DNA of 64,000 nt from an uncultured Collinsella sp. (GTDB taxonomy: Bacteria; Actinomycetota; Coriobacteriia; Coriobacteriales; Coriobacteriaceae): positions 1-64,000 of the forward strand of contig CAAFGG010000040.1 of the NCBI GenBank assembly GCA_900762325.1, read 5' to 3'. A model generated the notes under the pieces. That model made no database searches. It had not been told where the DNA came from and saw only the letters and a program-made list of their open reading frames with translations. Made by a program: the position numbers and the translations under genes. Shown here piece after piece: positions 45,209-55,382 of the stretch (positions are counted from its first letter, which is position 1; every line of letters starts with the position of its first letter).

Positions 45209-46498
45209 GTGGTCGGCGATATAGCCCAAAGCGACGGCGGTATAGGCCGCGGCGCCGAGGGGAAGCTCGGCATCGTTAAAGCGCGCCTTGGGATGATGCT
45301 GGGCAAAATGCTCGTCCGTGTCGGTTACGGCCGCGCCCACGGTAAAGTACGCACTCGGAATCTCGCTCGAGATAAGAGCGAAGTCCTCACTCGCCATGGC
45401 ATGGAAAAGCGGCAAGAAAGCCGCCTTAGGCAGTACTGCGCCCACGTAGCCAAGCGACGCCTGAGTCATATCGCTGTCAAGTACAAGCGGCGGAACATCC
45501 GAAAGCGTCTCGATGGTCGCCGGCGTACGATATGTTGCGGCAACGCCGTTAACGACCTCCGCGATGCGGGTCTTCAGGTGCTCCATGAGCTCGACATCGA
45601 AGCCGCGCAGCGTTCCCTCGAGCACGCAGGTGTCGGGGATGACGTTGGCCGCCAAGCCGCCGGCGAACTTACCAACGGTAAGTGCGACTTCCTTGGCCGC
45701 CGGCACCTCGCGGGAGATAAGCTCCTGGAGCGCCAGGTGCACGTGGACGCCGGCCGTGATGGGGTCGATGCAGATCTCGGGGCTGGAACCGTGGCCGCCC
45801 TTGCCCTGGAGCGTGATGCGGAAACCGTACACGCCCGAAAGCGCCGGGCTCCCATAGAGCACCAGGCCGAGCGGCGATTGGCTGTTGACGTGCATGGCAA
45901 AGGCAGCCTGGGGGCGCGGGTTCTGCAGCAGGCCATCGGCGATGGCAGCGCGTGCCCCTTCAAAGGTCTCCTCGCCCGGCTGGAACAGCAACTTAACCGT
46001 AGCGTTGGCATCAACAAGCTCTGCCTCGCGCGCTTTGAGCATACGAGCCGCACCAAGCAGCGCCGTCGCGTGCATATCGTGACCGCAAGCGTGCATGCAG
46101 CCGTTGGTGGATGCAAAGGGCTCGCCCGACTCCTCGGCAACAGGCAGGGCATCCATATCGCCACGGAGCATGATGACCGTACCGGCCTGTTCGTCCGTGC
46201 AGACGCCATTGCCTTGGGCCGCGGCGGCACCGGCGCCGACAAGGCCCACAACGCAGGAACCATCAACGAGCGTGGCAAATGGGATGTCCATCTCGGTCAG
46301 GCGCGCTTGGATATACGCAGAGGTCTGTGGGAGGCTATTACCCAGCTCGGGCATCTGGTGGAGATCGTGTCGCCACGCAGCGAGCTCGTCTGCAAAAGCC
46401 TGAGCTTCTGCAACAAGACCGTCACCGATAACGGTCTGCGCCGCTGCGGTGGCCTTGGGCGCTGATTGCGGTTGAAGATCGGACAAAGCTGGTGCCAT
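45203..46498 (-). CDS. M20-family amidohydrolase
   Basis: A 431-residue zinc amidohydrolase of the M20D group (hippurate hydrolase, AbgB, aminoacylase relatives). Metal and catalytic motifs: HDLHQMPELG, RGDMDALPV, HACGHDMHA and PGEE. An in-frame ATG at 46552 is rejected because GGAGGGC lies before the ATG at 46498. An N-terminal Ala-rich extension of about 40 residues is unusual. Exact substrate (an N-acyl amino acid or similar) unknown. Confidence 0.87.
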   Translation of the reverse strand: MAPALSDLQPQSAPKATAAAQTVIGDGLVAEAQAFADELAAWRHDLHQMPELGNSLPQTSAYIQARLTEMDIPFATLVDGSCVVGLVGAGAAAAQGNGVCTDEQAGTVIMLRGDMDALPVAEESGEPFASTNGCMHACGHDMHATALLGAARMLKAREAELVDANATVKLLFQPGEETFEGARAAIADGLLQNPRPQAAFAMHVNSQSPLGLVLYGSPALSGVYGFRITLQGKGGHGSSPEICIDPITAGVHVHLALQELISREVPAAKEVALTVGKFAGGLAANVIPDTCVLEGTLRGFDVELMEHLKTRIAEVVNGVAATYRTPATIETLSDVPPLVLDSDMTQASLGYVGAVLPKAAFLPLFHAMASEDFALISSEIPSAYFTVGAAVTDTDEHFAQHHPKARFNDAELPLGAAAYTAVALGYIADHR

Positions 46499-46583
46499 AG
46501 ATGCCCTCCAGTATCGTTTTTGCAGCAAGCACTTTGATAGCGTAAAGTGCAAGGTACTACTTTAAGGGCGAGGCATAAAAAAT

Positions 46584-46602
46584 GCCGCCCCGGGAGGGCG
46601 GC
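46584..46602 (-). terminator. Terminator after the EamA gene
   Basis: gccgccc (46584-46590) pairs with gggcggc (46596-46602); ATTTTTTAT follows on the minus strand. Confidence 0.9.
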
Positions 46603-46614
46603 GCAACAAGTTGT

Positions 46615-47598
46615 TTACAATTGCGGGCGCGGCTTTCGACGCAAAAAATCGAAGTGAGTCTCGCTCAAGATAATCGACAGGAAGATAAGCACGAAGCCGG
46701 CGAGCAGGCGCGAGGTGAGCGCCTCCCCCATCAGCAGCACCGAGAACAGCACACCCGAAGGCGACTCCATCGAAAGGAGCAGCGAGCCCGTCGAGGCCGG
46801 GACATGCGCCAGGCCGACGTTTTGGATGAGCAGAGCCGCGCATGTGCAGCCCACCGAGAGAAACGCCATCGCACCGATAAAGCTCGGCGTCCACACGGAC
46901 AGAGGCGCTTGGGTCTCGAATAGCAGCGACGTTGCCAGGCTCAGCACGCCGTTGCCCACAAACATCCAAAACGTGATGACGTTGATGTCCATTTTGCGAC
47001 CGTACTTGGCAGTCACCGCCATCTGGATGGCGAAAAAGGCCGCACCCGCCAGCGTAATGACGTCACCAATGTTGAATTCAACGCTATCGAGTGCGACGAG
47101 GCCAATGCCCGCTAGGCACAGCAGCGCGGCACCCAAGTTGTAGCGCGTGAGCTTTTCGCCGCTCAGGAAATAGCTCGCGAACGGCACAAGGATGCAATAC
47201 GTGCCCGTCAAAAAAGCATTCTTGCCCGCCGTAGTATGTGCCAGACCGACCGTCTGCAACGCATAGGCCGCCCACATGAGCACGCCCATACTCAGGCCAA
47301 CGATCAGGTTGCGAGCGTTGAGGTGCGCGATGATGCGCTTGTGGAAGACGGCAAACATGACCAACGCTGCGGGCAGAAAACGTACATAGAGCAGCGCGAA
47401 CACCGGAATGGTGCCGAGTGCGTCCTTCATAGTGGTAAAGGAGTAGCCCCAGATGACCGCTACCGAAAATAGCAGAACTTTCCAGAACAGCGGCGAGCGA
47501 GCGCCGGCGCCCCGGGGAATACCGCCCGCGCCCAAATCCTCACGGGCTACAGGGCTATCGGGCATGTTTTCGATTTCGTTGGCAGCGTATTGGGCCAT
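46615..47598 (-). CDS. EamA/DMT-family permease
   Basis: A 327-residue protein with ten predicted helices in two EamA repeats (SVAVIWGYSFTTMKDALG; FLSVGCTCAALLIQNVGLAHV and ESPSGVLFSVLLMGE in the second). Such proteins export metabolites or drugs. A soluble N-terminal segment of about 35 residues precedes the first helix. The ATG at 47598 has GAGG upstream. Ends in its own terminator. Confidence 0.83.
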   Translation of the reverse strand: MAQYAANEIENMPDSPVAREDLGAGGIPRGAGARSPLFWKVLLFSVAVIWGYSFTTMKDALGTIPVFALLYVRFLPAALVMFAVFHKRIIAHLNARNLIVGLSMGVLMWAAYALQTVGLAHTTAGKNAFLTGTYCILVPFASYFLSGEKLTRYNLGAALLCLAGIGLVALDSVEFNIGDVITLAGAAFFAIQMAVTAKYGRKMDINVITFWMFVGNGVLSLATSLLFETQAPLSVWTPSFIGAMAFLSVGCTCAALLIQNVGLAHVPASTGSLLLSMESPSGVLFSVLLMGEALTSRLLAGFVLIFLSIILSETHFDFLRRKPRPQL

Positions 47599-47676
47599 GG
47601 AACATCCTCGCACTCAATCTGGGCGTGGTGTCCGCACGCGTATGGCTGCGTGCCGCCTCATGGTCAAATAAAAACA

Positions 47677-47702
47677 GGGCGCACCGGACCCCCGGTACGC
47701 CC
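47677..47702 (-). terminator. Terminator downstream of the first yhgE-type gene
   Basis: gggcgcaccgg pairs with ccggtacgccc; the single mismatch is G-U on the minus strand, followed by TGTTTTTATTT. It lies 240 nt past the stop codon. Confidence 0.75.
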
Positions 47703-47760
47703 CGCTACTGTAGCAACAACCGGCGTTGCATCGCAATCCAGCCCACTAAAGCGTTTTGTT

Positions 47761-47897
47761 CCGCCGTTCTACCGAACGGCGGACCGGCCGTCGCTGCGCG
47801 AGCCGCATTCACGCCAATCTGACGTTCAATTTCAAGGGCGCGACCAGAAGGTCAGCGCCCTTTCATTTCACGTCACCTTGGCGCAAATGCGGCTCGC
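47761..47897 (-). repeat. Two further hairpins in the 3' region of the yhgE-type pair
   Basis: A perfect 9-bp hairpin at 47761-47782, and a long one with 19-nt arms at 47798-47816 and 47879-47897. The two mismatches of the long one are both U-G/G-U on the minus strand, and its loop holds a second stem (aagggcgc/gcgccctt). With the terminator they fill 47599-47937. Confidence 0.7.
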
Positions 47898-47937
47898 TCG
47901 CTGGCATTAGTGCTACATCAGCGTTAACGTTGCCGCA

Positions 47938-50127
47938 CTAAATTAGCTTTGTCGACTCCAGCTTTTCGATGATCCAGTCGTTGGCTTTGATGACCGGACG
48001 GCGGAAGACGACGCCCAGGGCCAGCGACGGAATCAGATAGCTCGCCAGAATGCCCAGCTCAACCCAGTACTCCATATGGTAGGCGCCAGCCATGGCGGCA
48101 TGCATGGCGTTAATGCCATGGGTAAACGGCAGGAACGGATAGATCGCCTGGAACACAGGGCCGGTCATCTCGATGGGGAACGTACCGCCCGAACCGCCGA
48201 CCTGCATGACCAGCAGCACAACGGCCAAAGCCTTGCCGATATCGCCAAACGAAACCGTAAGCGTGTAGACGATATTGGAGAACACGAGACTCGCGACCCA
48301 GCCCGCCAGCACAAACTGCAGCGGGTTGTCGCACTGAATGCCAAAGAATAGGATGTCGCCCGCGCACACGAGCGTTGCCTGCAGCAGGGCCAGACCGCCA
48401 AAGAACAGGTAGCGGCCCAGGTAGATCTCGTGCAAGCGCACGGGGATTAACTCATTGATGAGTTCGTCGTCAACCGACACCTTCATCATGGCCGCCAGCA
48501 CGATCGAGCCGACCCAGAGCGACAGAATCGTGTAGAACGGCGCCATGGCCGAGCCGTAGTTGCGGATCGGATAGACCGGCTTGCGATCGAGCGCGACGGG
48601 ACCGGAAAGCGACACGGCCAAACCCTCGGGATCATTGCCAATCATCGTCTTGATCGTGGCCAGATCGTCCGACATAAGGGCGCCGTCGAGCTCGTCCTTA
48701 AAGGCACTGATCTTATCGGACGCTTCACCCAGCTGATCGGAAGCCTTGTTGACCAGCTTTGCAGCCTTGGAGAGGACCTTTGCCAGCGAACCGGATGCGT
48801 CGGTCAGGCCGTCTACGGCGCTATCCAGATCGCCCGAGATGCCATCCAGCGAGTCCAGGATGCCTGAAACCGTCTTCTTGAGCTCCTTTGCCTTGACCGA
48901 GAACGTGGAGTCGTAGTCGGACTTGGCGCCCGAAATGCCCGCCTTGGCATCGGCGATGGCCTGGTCGACTTCGGCACGCGTGCTGTTGACCTCTGCCATG
49001 CTGTCAGAAAGGGACTTAGCAGTTGCCGTCAGGTCCTTGGCGCTGTTGCGATACTCCACCGCGATCCTGTTCAGCGATGTTGCCACAGACTTGAGGCTCT
49101 CCTGGAGCTTTTCGTCACTGACCTGCTCGGCAAAGCCGCGGAGCTGGTCGGCCGTGGCGTCGATATCGTCGGCACGTGTATTGAGCGCCGCCGCGGCATC
49201 GTTGAGCTGAGACACCGTAAGGTCAACATGCTGATTCGCGGCATCGAATGCCTTCGCAAGCTCGGCGGACACGTAGTCGAACGAGCCAGCGCTTCCGTCA
49301 ATCGCGGCGTTGATGGCGTCGTTGGCGGCCTTCAGCGCTTCTTTGGAATCGCTCATGCCGCTCTTGGCATGCTCCATCAACCGCTTGGTCGACTCATCGA
49401 CCGTACCCGTCTGCTGGAGCATACCGCTCGCCGACGTCAACGAATCGGACGTAGAGCTCAAAATGCCCGCCAGCGACGAAGCATTAGCCTGAACGTCTTG
49501 CAGGTCCTCAATCGAATCGCCGAGCGTCGAGGACAGGTTGGCGATAAAGTTGCTGACCTGGTCGGTGCTCATGTAATCGAGCAGGCTGGACACCGTCTTA
49601 AGACCGATGCTCGTAATGGTCTCGGTAAAAGATTCGTTAACCTGGTTCTGAACGGCGCTCGAACCCTTCTCGGTCACGATCTGCGCGATGGCGTTGGCCT
49701 TCTGGTTCTCGTAAAACTCGATATCGGCGTGTTTCACGTCGGTCGAGAAAAGCGTCATCATGTCAGCGCTAAACGTTTTGGGGATAACGACGGCAGCATA
49801 GTACGCGCCCGACTTAACGCCCTCGATAGCCTTTTCGCGATCGTTAAGCACAACCCAATCGAAGCTCTCGTTGCCGCGTAGGGTGGCGGTCACGTTTTCG
49901 CCCACGTTAACCTCGACGGGAATCAGATCGCTCTCGTAACCCTCATCGGTGTTGACCACGGCGATCTTAAGATTGCCGGTGTTGCCGTACGGATCCCAGC
50001 TGCCGGCGATGTTAAACCACGCGTACAGACACGGCACGATAATGAGGCCCATCACGACAATCAAGCCGATCACGGAGCGAGACACGTTTTGGACATCGCG
50101 CCTAAACAGATGCAGGATGTTCTTCAT
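47938..50127 (-). CDS. YhgE/Pip-family membrane protein, second copy
   Basis: A 729-residue protein of the YhgE/Pip (phage infection protein) family, related to ABC-2 membrane domains. One N-terminal helix (about 15-37) is followed by the signature SWDPYGNTGNLKIAVVNTDEG, a long extracytoplasmic coiled-coil-rich region rich in Ala/Asp/Ser (about 190-500) and about six C-terminal helices with FPIEMTGPVFQAIYPFLPFTHGI. The ATG is immediately after the stop of its paralogue, with GGAGG inside that gene's end, so the two are coupled. Function unknown in this family; export or cell-envelope roles have been suggested. Confidence 0.88.
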   Translation of the reverse strand: MKNILHLFRRDVQNVSRSVIGLIVVMGLIIVPCLYAWFNIAGSWDPYGNTGNLKIAVVNTDEGYESDLIPVEVNVGENVTATLRGNESFDWVVLNDREKAIEGVKSGAYYAAVVIPKTFSADMMTLFSTDVKHADIEFYENQKANAIAQIVTEKGSSAVQNQVNESFTETITSIGLKTVSSLLDYMSTDQVSNFIANLSSTLGDSIEDLQDVQANASSLAGILSSTSDSLTSASGMLQQTGTVDESTKRLMEHAKSGMSDSKEALKAANDAINAAIDGSAGSFDYVSAELAKAFDAANQHVDLTVSQLNDAAAALNTRADDIDATADQLRGFAEQVSDEKLQESLKSVATSLNRIAVEYRNSAKDLTATAKSLSDSMAEVNSTRAEVDQAIADAKAGISGAKSDYDSTFSVKAKELKKTVSGILDSLDGISGDLDSAVDGLTDASGSLAKVLSKAAKLVNKASDQLGEASDKISAFKDELDGALMSDDLATIKTMIGNDPEGLAVSLSGPVALDRKPVYPIRNYGSAMAPFYTILSLWVGSIVLAAMMKVSVDDELINELIPVRLHEIYLGRYLFFGGLALLQATLVCAGDILFFGIQCDNPLQFVLAGWVASLVFSNIVYTLTVSFGDIGKALAVVLLVMQVGGSGGTFPIEMTGPVFQAIYPFLPFTHGINAMHAAMAGAYHMEYWVELGILASYLIPSLALGVVFRRPVIKANDWIIEKLESTKLI

Positions 50128-52944
50128 TTATGCCTCACCTCCTTTGGAGTGCTTGCCAAGCGCGGTGGTATCTCCATCATTTGTGGCTGTGCTGTCGCTG
50201 CCCTGAGATTTATGGTGCGAGCCGATATGCGGCAAGCGGCCCGTGGACTGATCGCCGCCCTTGGCACCACGCTCGCTGGCGTTGAGGCCAAACATGTGGC
50301 GGGCGGCAGGAATGGCGGCCGTGTGCTCGCGCATCTCGCGACGCAGGTCCTCATCCGAAAGCGCCGAGATGCGCATCTGGGTATTGAGGCTCGCGCGGAT
50401 ATATTCGATATTGATAAGCCAGCCGCAGATGGCAATAACCGAGATGATCCAAATGACAAGCAGGATGATCTTGCCGTTATTGTCGATATCGAGAACCGTC
50501 GACAGGACAAAGAGCAGGACCTGAACGCCCACCACGGCGGCAAAACCGCCCTTGATGTAGTACGGGTAGCGATGTTCAAAGGCGACCGCATGATCGAGCA
50601 GTTCGCGACGGTACGAATCGGAATCGAGCATGACACGCATGGCCGTGCGCAGCGAGTAGCGCTGGCGCGGCAGGTCGTTGGACTCGCAAATCATCATACC
50701 GGTCGTGGAAAGCTGTTTATCAAAGAGCAGGTTAAGGTTGAGCAGCAGCGGACGCAGCTGCAGACCGATAAAGAGCGCCACGATCAAGAACACGCCCAGA
50801 ATGCACAGGTTAAACAGGTAGTTGAACGAGTACATGCCGCCGACCGTCTCGCGCAGCAGATTGATGCCGTAGGTAAAGGGCAGCAGCGGGTGCAGCCACT
50901 GGAAGAAGCCTGGCATCATCTCGATGGGGTACATGCCCGACGAACCCGGGATCTGCACGATAACCAGAATGACGCCGATAGCCTTGCCGATATGCTTAAA
51001 CGTGGTGGACAGCGCATAGATGATATTGACGTAGGTGAACGAGATGGCGATGCCGCCCAGCACGAACAGCAGCGGGCTGACGCACTGCACGCCGATCACC
51101 AGATCGCCTACCGTAACGATGATGGCCTGCAACGCGCCCAGGATCACCAGGAGCAACCAGCGGCCAAAGTAGCCCTGACGCGCGGTAAAGCTGCCGATGC
51201 CTTCGCGGTCGACCTCGAGCTTGTAGATGGCGATGAGTACGTAGCCGCCCACCCACAGCGCCAGATTGGTATAGAACGGGGCAATGCCCGAACCAAAGCT
51301 CTTGACCGGGTAAATTGACTTTGAGGTCAGCTCGACCGGAGATGCCATGAAGTCTGCAACATCATCGACGTCGACGCCCATCAGGCCGGCCAGCTCGCCC
51401 ATGGACTCGGAGGTCTGTAGCGCCGCGATGTCGTTGGCGGCGGTTGCGAGCTTGTCCTGGACCTTGGCAAGCGAGGCATCGGTCTGGGACAGCGTGGTCT
51501 TGGCCTGACCGAGCGTGGCGTTGAGTTGCGAAAGTGTACCGCGCGCACTTGCAATAGTAGGCGTGAGGCCAGACACGATTCCCGTCAGATCACCCGAGAC
51601 GGCGGCAAACGAATCAAGTGCGCTCGAGACCTTCGGCAGCGCGTTTTGACCCAGGTCCGTCTGAGCCTGGCCAAGGTTGGTCGCACCGGTCTGAATTGCA
51701 TTATTGATAGCGTCGCTGGCACCCGAGACAGCCGCAGCGTCATTCGCCATGGCGCTCGACTGCGCAGACAGACCGTCCTTGATGCTCTGAAGCTTTTCAT
51801 TCTGCTCGCGGAGCAAATCGATGATCGATACAATGCGCGCGTCAATTTCCTTGGAACCTGTCGACGTGTCATTGACGAGAATTTCCAAGTGCCCGATAAC
51901 GGCCTTATTGTGGTCGATCGTCGCTTGGAGAGACTCAAGCGAGTTGTCGATACGGGTAGTCGTAGATGCGACCGTGCCCGTCAGCTTGCCAATCGCAGCG
52001 TTTGCGGAGGCTGACGTCTTGGTGAGCGCAAGGCTGCCTTCCGAGAGCGCCTTGGAGAGCGAGGCGACAGAGTTGCCCGCCGTGGCGCGAGCCTCGCCCA
52101 GCAGGTCATTGCCCTGGGAGATCGCCTGCGTCAGCGACGGCGCCTGACCCTGCAGACCGGCAAGTGCCGCATCTGCCGAGGCAATGGAACCACTCGTCTT
52201 ATCGATGGCGGCATTCATGTCGCCAATCGAATCACGCACTTCGCCCAACGTATCGGAAGCCTCTGATACCGAACCGGCCAACGAATCCTGAGTCTGGGTT
52301 GCCTTGTCCTTTAAATCGACTCCGGCATCCTTGGCGATACCGGCAACAGTCTTGCCTACCGTAGAGACAAATTCCGAGTTGATCTGCTCCTCGATGGTGT
52401 TTGCACCGGTATCGGTAACCTTGGGCGCAATGGCGCTCTTCTTCTCATTGACGTAGTACGTGAGCTTGGGCTGATGGTAGTTGCCGTCGAGCATCGAAAC
52501 CAGGTTATCCGAGAAGTTCTTGGGAATCACGATAGCGGCATAGTACTCGCCGCTCTCGACGCCCTCCTTGGCATCGGCCGTCGAGTCGACGAACGTCCAG
52601 CCCAACTGATGATTCTCCTTGAGCTGGTCGACCACTTTGTCGCCAGCGTTGAGCTCACCCACCAAGTCGTTTTGGGTGCCTCGATCGTTGTTGGCGATAG
52701 CAATCTTGATGCCTTGGGTGTTTCCATACGGATCCCAGTTTGCCACGATGTTATACCAGGCATACAGCGAGGGAATAACGCACACGCCTAGGGTAACCAC
52801 CAGGGCGACGGGGTTCACAAGCAGTCGCTTAATGTCGCGTTTAAATATCGCAAAGGACACCTTTGCATTGGATAGTTTGCTGCCGAGACTCACGCTTGGA
52901 CCATCCATCCTGTCGTTAAATCGAATCGTACTATCGACAACCAT
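50128..52944 (-). CDS. YhgE/Pip-family membrane protein, first and longer copy
   Basis: A 938-residue paralogue with the same plan: N-terminal helix, NWDPYGNTQGIKIAIANNDRG, a long coiled region and C-terminal helices ending YPIEMMPGFFQWLHPLLPFTYGI. It has an extra C-terminal cytoplasmic part (about 740-938) with two more helices and a His/Ser/Gly-rich tail. The start at 52944 lacks a ribosome site; 52908 (MDGPSVSLG) is an alternative and would fit a promoter with TACAAT near 52945. It is the promoter-proximal gene of the pair. Confidence 0.85.
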   Translation of the reverse strand: MVVDSTIRFNDRMDGPSVSLGSKLSNAKVSFAIFKRDIKRLLVNPVALVVTLGVCVIPSLYAWYNIVANWDPYGNTQGIKIAIANNDRGTQNDLVGELNAGDKVVDQLKENHQLGWTFVDSTADAKEGVESGEYYAAIVIPKNFSDNLVSMLDGNYHQPKLTYYVNEKKSAIAPKVTDTGANTIEEQINSEFVSTVGKTVAGIAKDAGVDLKDKATQTQDSLAGSVSEASDTLGEVRDSIGDMNAAIDKTSGSIASADAALAGLQGQAPSLTQAISQGNDLLGEARATAGNSVASLSKALSEGSLALTKTSASANAAIGKLTGTVASTTTRIDNSLESLQATIDHNKAVIGHLEILVNDTSTGSKEIDARIVSIIDLLREQNEKLQSIKDGLSAQSSAMANDAAAVSGASDAINNAIQTGATNLGQAQTDLGQNALPKVSSALDSFAAVSGDLTGIVSGLTPTIASARGTLSQLNATLGQAKTTLSQTDASLAKVQDKLATAANDIAALQTSESMGELAGLMGVDVDDVADFMASPVELTSKSIYPVKSFGSGIAPFYTNLALWVGGYVLIAIYKLEVDREGIGSFTARQGYFGRWLLLVILGALQAIIVTVGDLVIGVQCVSPLLFVLGGIAISFTYVNIIYALSTTFKHIGKAIGVILVIVQIPGSSGMYPIEMMPGFFQWLHPLLPFTYGINLLRETVGGMYSFNYLFNLCILGVFLIVALFIGLQLRPLLLNLNLLFDKQLSTTGMMICESNDLPRQRYSLRTAMRVMLDSDSYRRELLDHAVAFEHRYPYYIKGGFAAVVGVQVLLFVLSTVLDIDNNGKIILLVIWIISVIAICGWLINIEYIRASLNTQMRISALSDEDLRREMREHTAAIPAARHMFGLNASERGAKGGDQSTGRLPHIGSHHKSQGSDSTATNDGDTTALGKHSKGGEA

Positions 52945-53082
52945 TGTAGTAGGCGCTTTAACGTCTCAAAGCACAATGGTGTTGAGTTTTGCGGGTAGCA
53001 ATATACTACGAAGATGAGTTAACGTACAGATGTACAGTATCCTAAATTTCAGCAGGTCACAAAACCACAACCCGCACAAATA

Positions 53083-53189
53083 AATGATCCCTTGGGGACG
53101 AAGGGATCATTCAAAAGGAAACGAGAGTGGAAAATCTCCCACTTCAAGCCCGCATTCGAGCCAAAAGTGGGAGATTATCCACTCTCGTT
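53083..53189. repeat. Two hairpins downstream of htpG
   Basis: An 11-bp perfect stem aatgatccctt/aagggatcatt (53083-53111) with ggggacg loop, then 25-bp arms (53120-53144 with 53165-53189) with one mismatch. The first shares tgatcccttggggacg with 43635-43650. Confidence 0.8.
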
Positions 53190-53219
53190 CTAATCTAGTT
53201 ACGGTGCCGTATCCCCGAA

Positions 53220-55244
53220 CTACATCAAGTTGCAAACAGCCGCCGCGAAGGCAACGGGGTCCTCGGGGAGGATACCCTCGACCAGCAGGGCCTGATCGTA
53301 GAGCAGACCAGAGTACTGCTTGATCTTGTCGGCGTCGCCTGCCTTCTGGGCAGCGACAAGCTTGTCAAAGACCGGGTGCTTGGCGTTGAGTTCGAGCACG
53401 CGCTGGCTCTTGGGCATGCCGTCGGGCGCGCCCTCGGGTCCCTTCTGGAGCACCTTCTCCATCTCGAGCGAAAGCGGACCCTCGGTGGTGATGCAAGCGG
53501 GAGCATCGGTCAGGCGCGCGGAGACGGCAACTTTCTCGACCTTGTCACCGAGTGCCTCCTTCATAGCGCTAAAGAGGTCCTCGTTCTCCTTGGTGGCGTC
53601 CTCGGCCTCCTTCTTCTCATCCTCGGTCGCCAGGTCAAGATCACCGGTCGCGACGTTCTTGAGCTCCAGATGACGATCCTCGACCTCGGGCTCGGCACCG
53701 TCGGCCACAGCCTTCTCGGCAGCCTCGCGGGCAGCATCGTCCTCGTAGATCTTGGGCATATCGGCGGCAACGTACTCACGCATAGCCTGGAACGTGAACT
53801 CATCCACATCCTGCGTCAGCAGCAGCACGTCATAGCCGCGGTCGAGCACGCCCTTTACCACGGGCATCTTGGCCAAGCGCTCACGCGAGTCACCGGCGGC
53901 GTAGTAGATGGCCTTCTGGTCCTCGGGCATGCCCTTGGCATACTCGGCCAGGGTAATCATCTTCTGTTCCTTGGCAGACCAGAACAGCAACAGGTCGGCG
54001 AGCTCATCGGCCTTCATGCCATAGCTCGAGTAGATGCCGTACTTAAGACCGCGGCCAAAGTTCTCAAAGAACTTCTCGTAGGCCTCGCGGTCGTTGTCAC
54101 GCATATCCTCAAGGTCGGCGGTGATCTTCTTTTCCACGCGCTTGGCGATGGCCTTGAGCTGACGGTTCTGCTGCAGCGTCTCACGCGAGATGTTGAGCGA
54201 CACGTCAGCAGAATCCACGACACCGCGGACAAAGTTGTAGTAGTCGGGCAGCAGGTCGTCGCACTTCTCCATAATCAGCACGTTGGAGCTGTAGAGCGCC
54301 AGGCCCTTCTCGTAGTCCTTGCTGTACAGATCGAACGGCGCGCGGCCCGGCACAAACAGCAGGGCGTCATACTCGAGCGTGCCCTCGGCATGGAAGCTGA
54401 TGGTGCGCGCAGGATTATCAAAGTCGTGGAACGTGGACTTGTAGAACTCGTCGTAGTCCTTCTGCTCGACATCGGAGCTGCGCTTTTTCCAAATCGGCGT
54501 CATGGAGTTGATGGTCTCGAGCTCCTGGTAGTCCTCATACTCGGGCTTGTAATCGTCGCCGGCGTCCTCGGGCTTGGGTTTCTGGCGGCTCTTGGACACC
54601 ATCATCCGAATCGGGTAGCGCACATAGTTGCTGTACTGCTGAATCAGGCTCTTGAGGCCCCACTCGGTCAGGAAGCGATCGTAGGTCTCGGCCTCGCCAT
54701 CGGCGTCGAGCTTCTCGTTCTCACGCAGCGTCAGAATGACATCGGTACCGTGCTCGGCGCGCTCGCCATTCTCGATGGTGTAGCCCTCAAGACCGTCCGA
54801 CTCCCACACATGGGCGACATCCTCGCCATAGGCGCGGCTCACGACCTTCACATGGCTGGCGACCATAAAGGCCGAGTAGAAGCCCACGCCAAACTGGCCG
54901 ATGATGTCGACATCCGAACCCTGCTGCTCGGCGTTCTCGGTCTTAAACTCCTCGGAGCCGGAATGGGCGATGGTGCCCAGGTTGCGCTCGAGCTCCTCGG
55001 CGGTCATGCCAATGCCGTTATCCGAGATCGTGATGGTGCGGGCATCCTTGTCGAAAGAGACGCGGATGGCAAGGTCACCTTGGTCGAGCTTAACGCTCGG
55101 ATCCTGCAGGCTCTTAAAGTTGAGCTTGTCGACGGCGTCGCTCGCGTTGGAGATAAGCTCGCGCAGGAAGATTTCCTTATTGGTGTAGATGGAGTTGATC
55201 ATGAGGTCGAGCAGTTTTTTGCTCTCGGTCTTAAATTGACGCAT
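53220..55244 (-). CDS. htpG: HtpG, Hsp90 chaperone
   Basis: A 674-residue ATP-dependent Hsp90. N-terminal GHKL ATP site: LRELISNASDA, SDNGIGMT, GQFGVGFYSAFMVA. The middle domain has the catalytic Arg segment SLNISRETLQQN; the dimerisation domain follows. A Glu/Asp/Lys-rich insertion near residues 500-550 is longer than in E. coli HtpG (624). AAAGGAC precedes the ATG. Monocistronic; no CIRCE element is visible. Confidence 0.96.
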   Translation of the reverse strand: MRQFKTESKKLLDLMINSIYTNKEIFLRELISNASDAVDKLNFKSLQDPSVKLDQGDLAIRVSFDKDARTITISDNGIGMTAEELERNLGTIAHSGSEEFKTENAEQQGSDVDIIGQFGVGFYSAFMVASHVKVVSRAYGEDVAHVWESDGLEGYTIENGERAEHGTDVILTLRENEKLDADGEAETYDRFLTEWGLKSLIQQYSNYVRYPIRMMVSKSRQKPKPEDAGDDYKPEYEDYQELETINSMTPIWKKRSSDVEQKDYDEFYKSTFHDFDNPARTISFHAEGTLEYDALLFVPGRAPFDLYSKDYEKGLALYSSNVLIMEKCDDLLPDYYNFVRGVVDSADVSLNISRETLQQNRQLKAIAKRVEKKITADLEDMRDNDREAYEKFFENFGRGLKYGIYSSYGMKADELADLLLFWSAKEQKMITLAEYAKGMPEDQKAIYYAAGDSRERLAKMPVVKGVLDRGYDVLLLTQDVDEFTFQAMREYVAADMPKIYEDDAAREAAEKAVADGAEPEVEDRHLELKNVATGDLDLATEDEKKEAEDATKENEDLFSAMKEALGDKVEKVAVSARLTDAPACITTEGPLSLEMEKVLQKGPEGAPDGMPKSQRVLELNAKHPVFDKLVAAQKAGDADKIKQYSGLLYDQALLVEGILPEDPVAFAAAVCNLM

Positions 55245-55356
55245 GTGCAGTCCTTTCGCGCTACCCCCGTCCGCAAAAACGGCCCGGTTGCCCGAGCCGC
55301 ATCGCAGACCTGCTATGTTCAGACTTAGATTTTATAACCCTTTAGCGCGCATATAT

Positions 55357-55382
55357 ACATACAGAATCGAAAAACTGTATGT
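55357..55382. promoter_or_regulatory. Inverted repeat in the htpG promoter region
   Basis: acatacag (55357-55364) is complementary to ctgtatgt (55375-55382), within an AT-rich stretch about 110 bp before htpG. It is not CIRCE or HspR-like; a regulatory role is only a guess. Confidence 0.3.
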
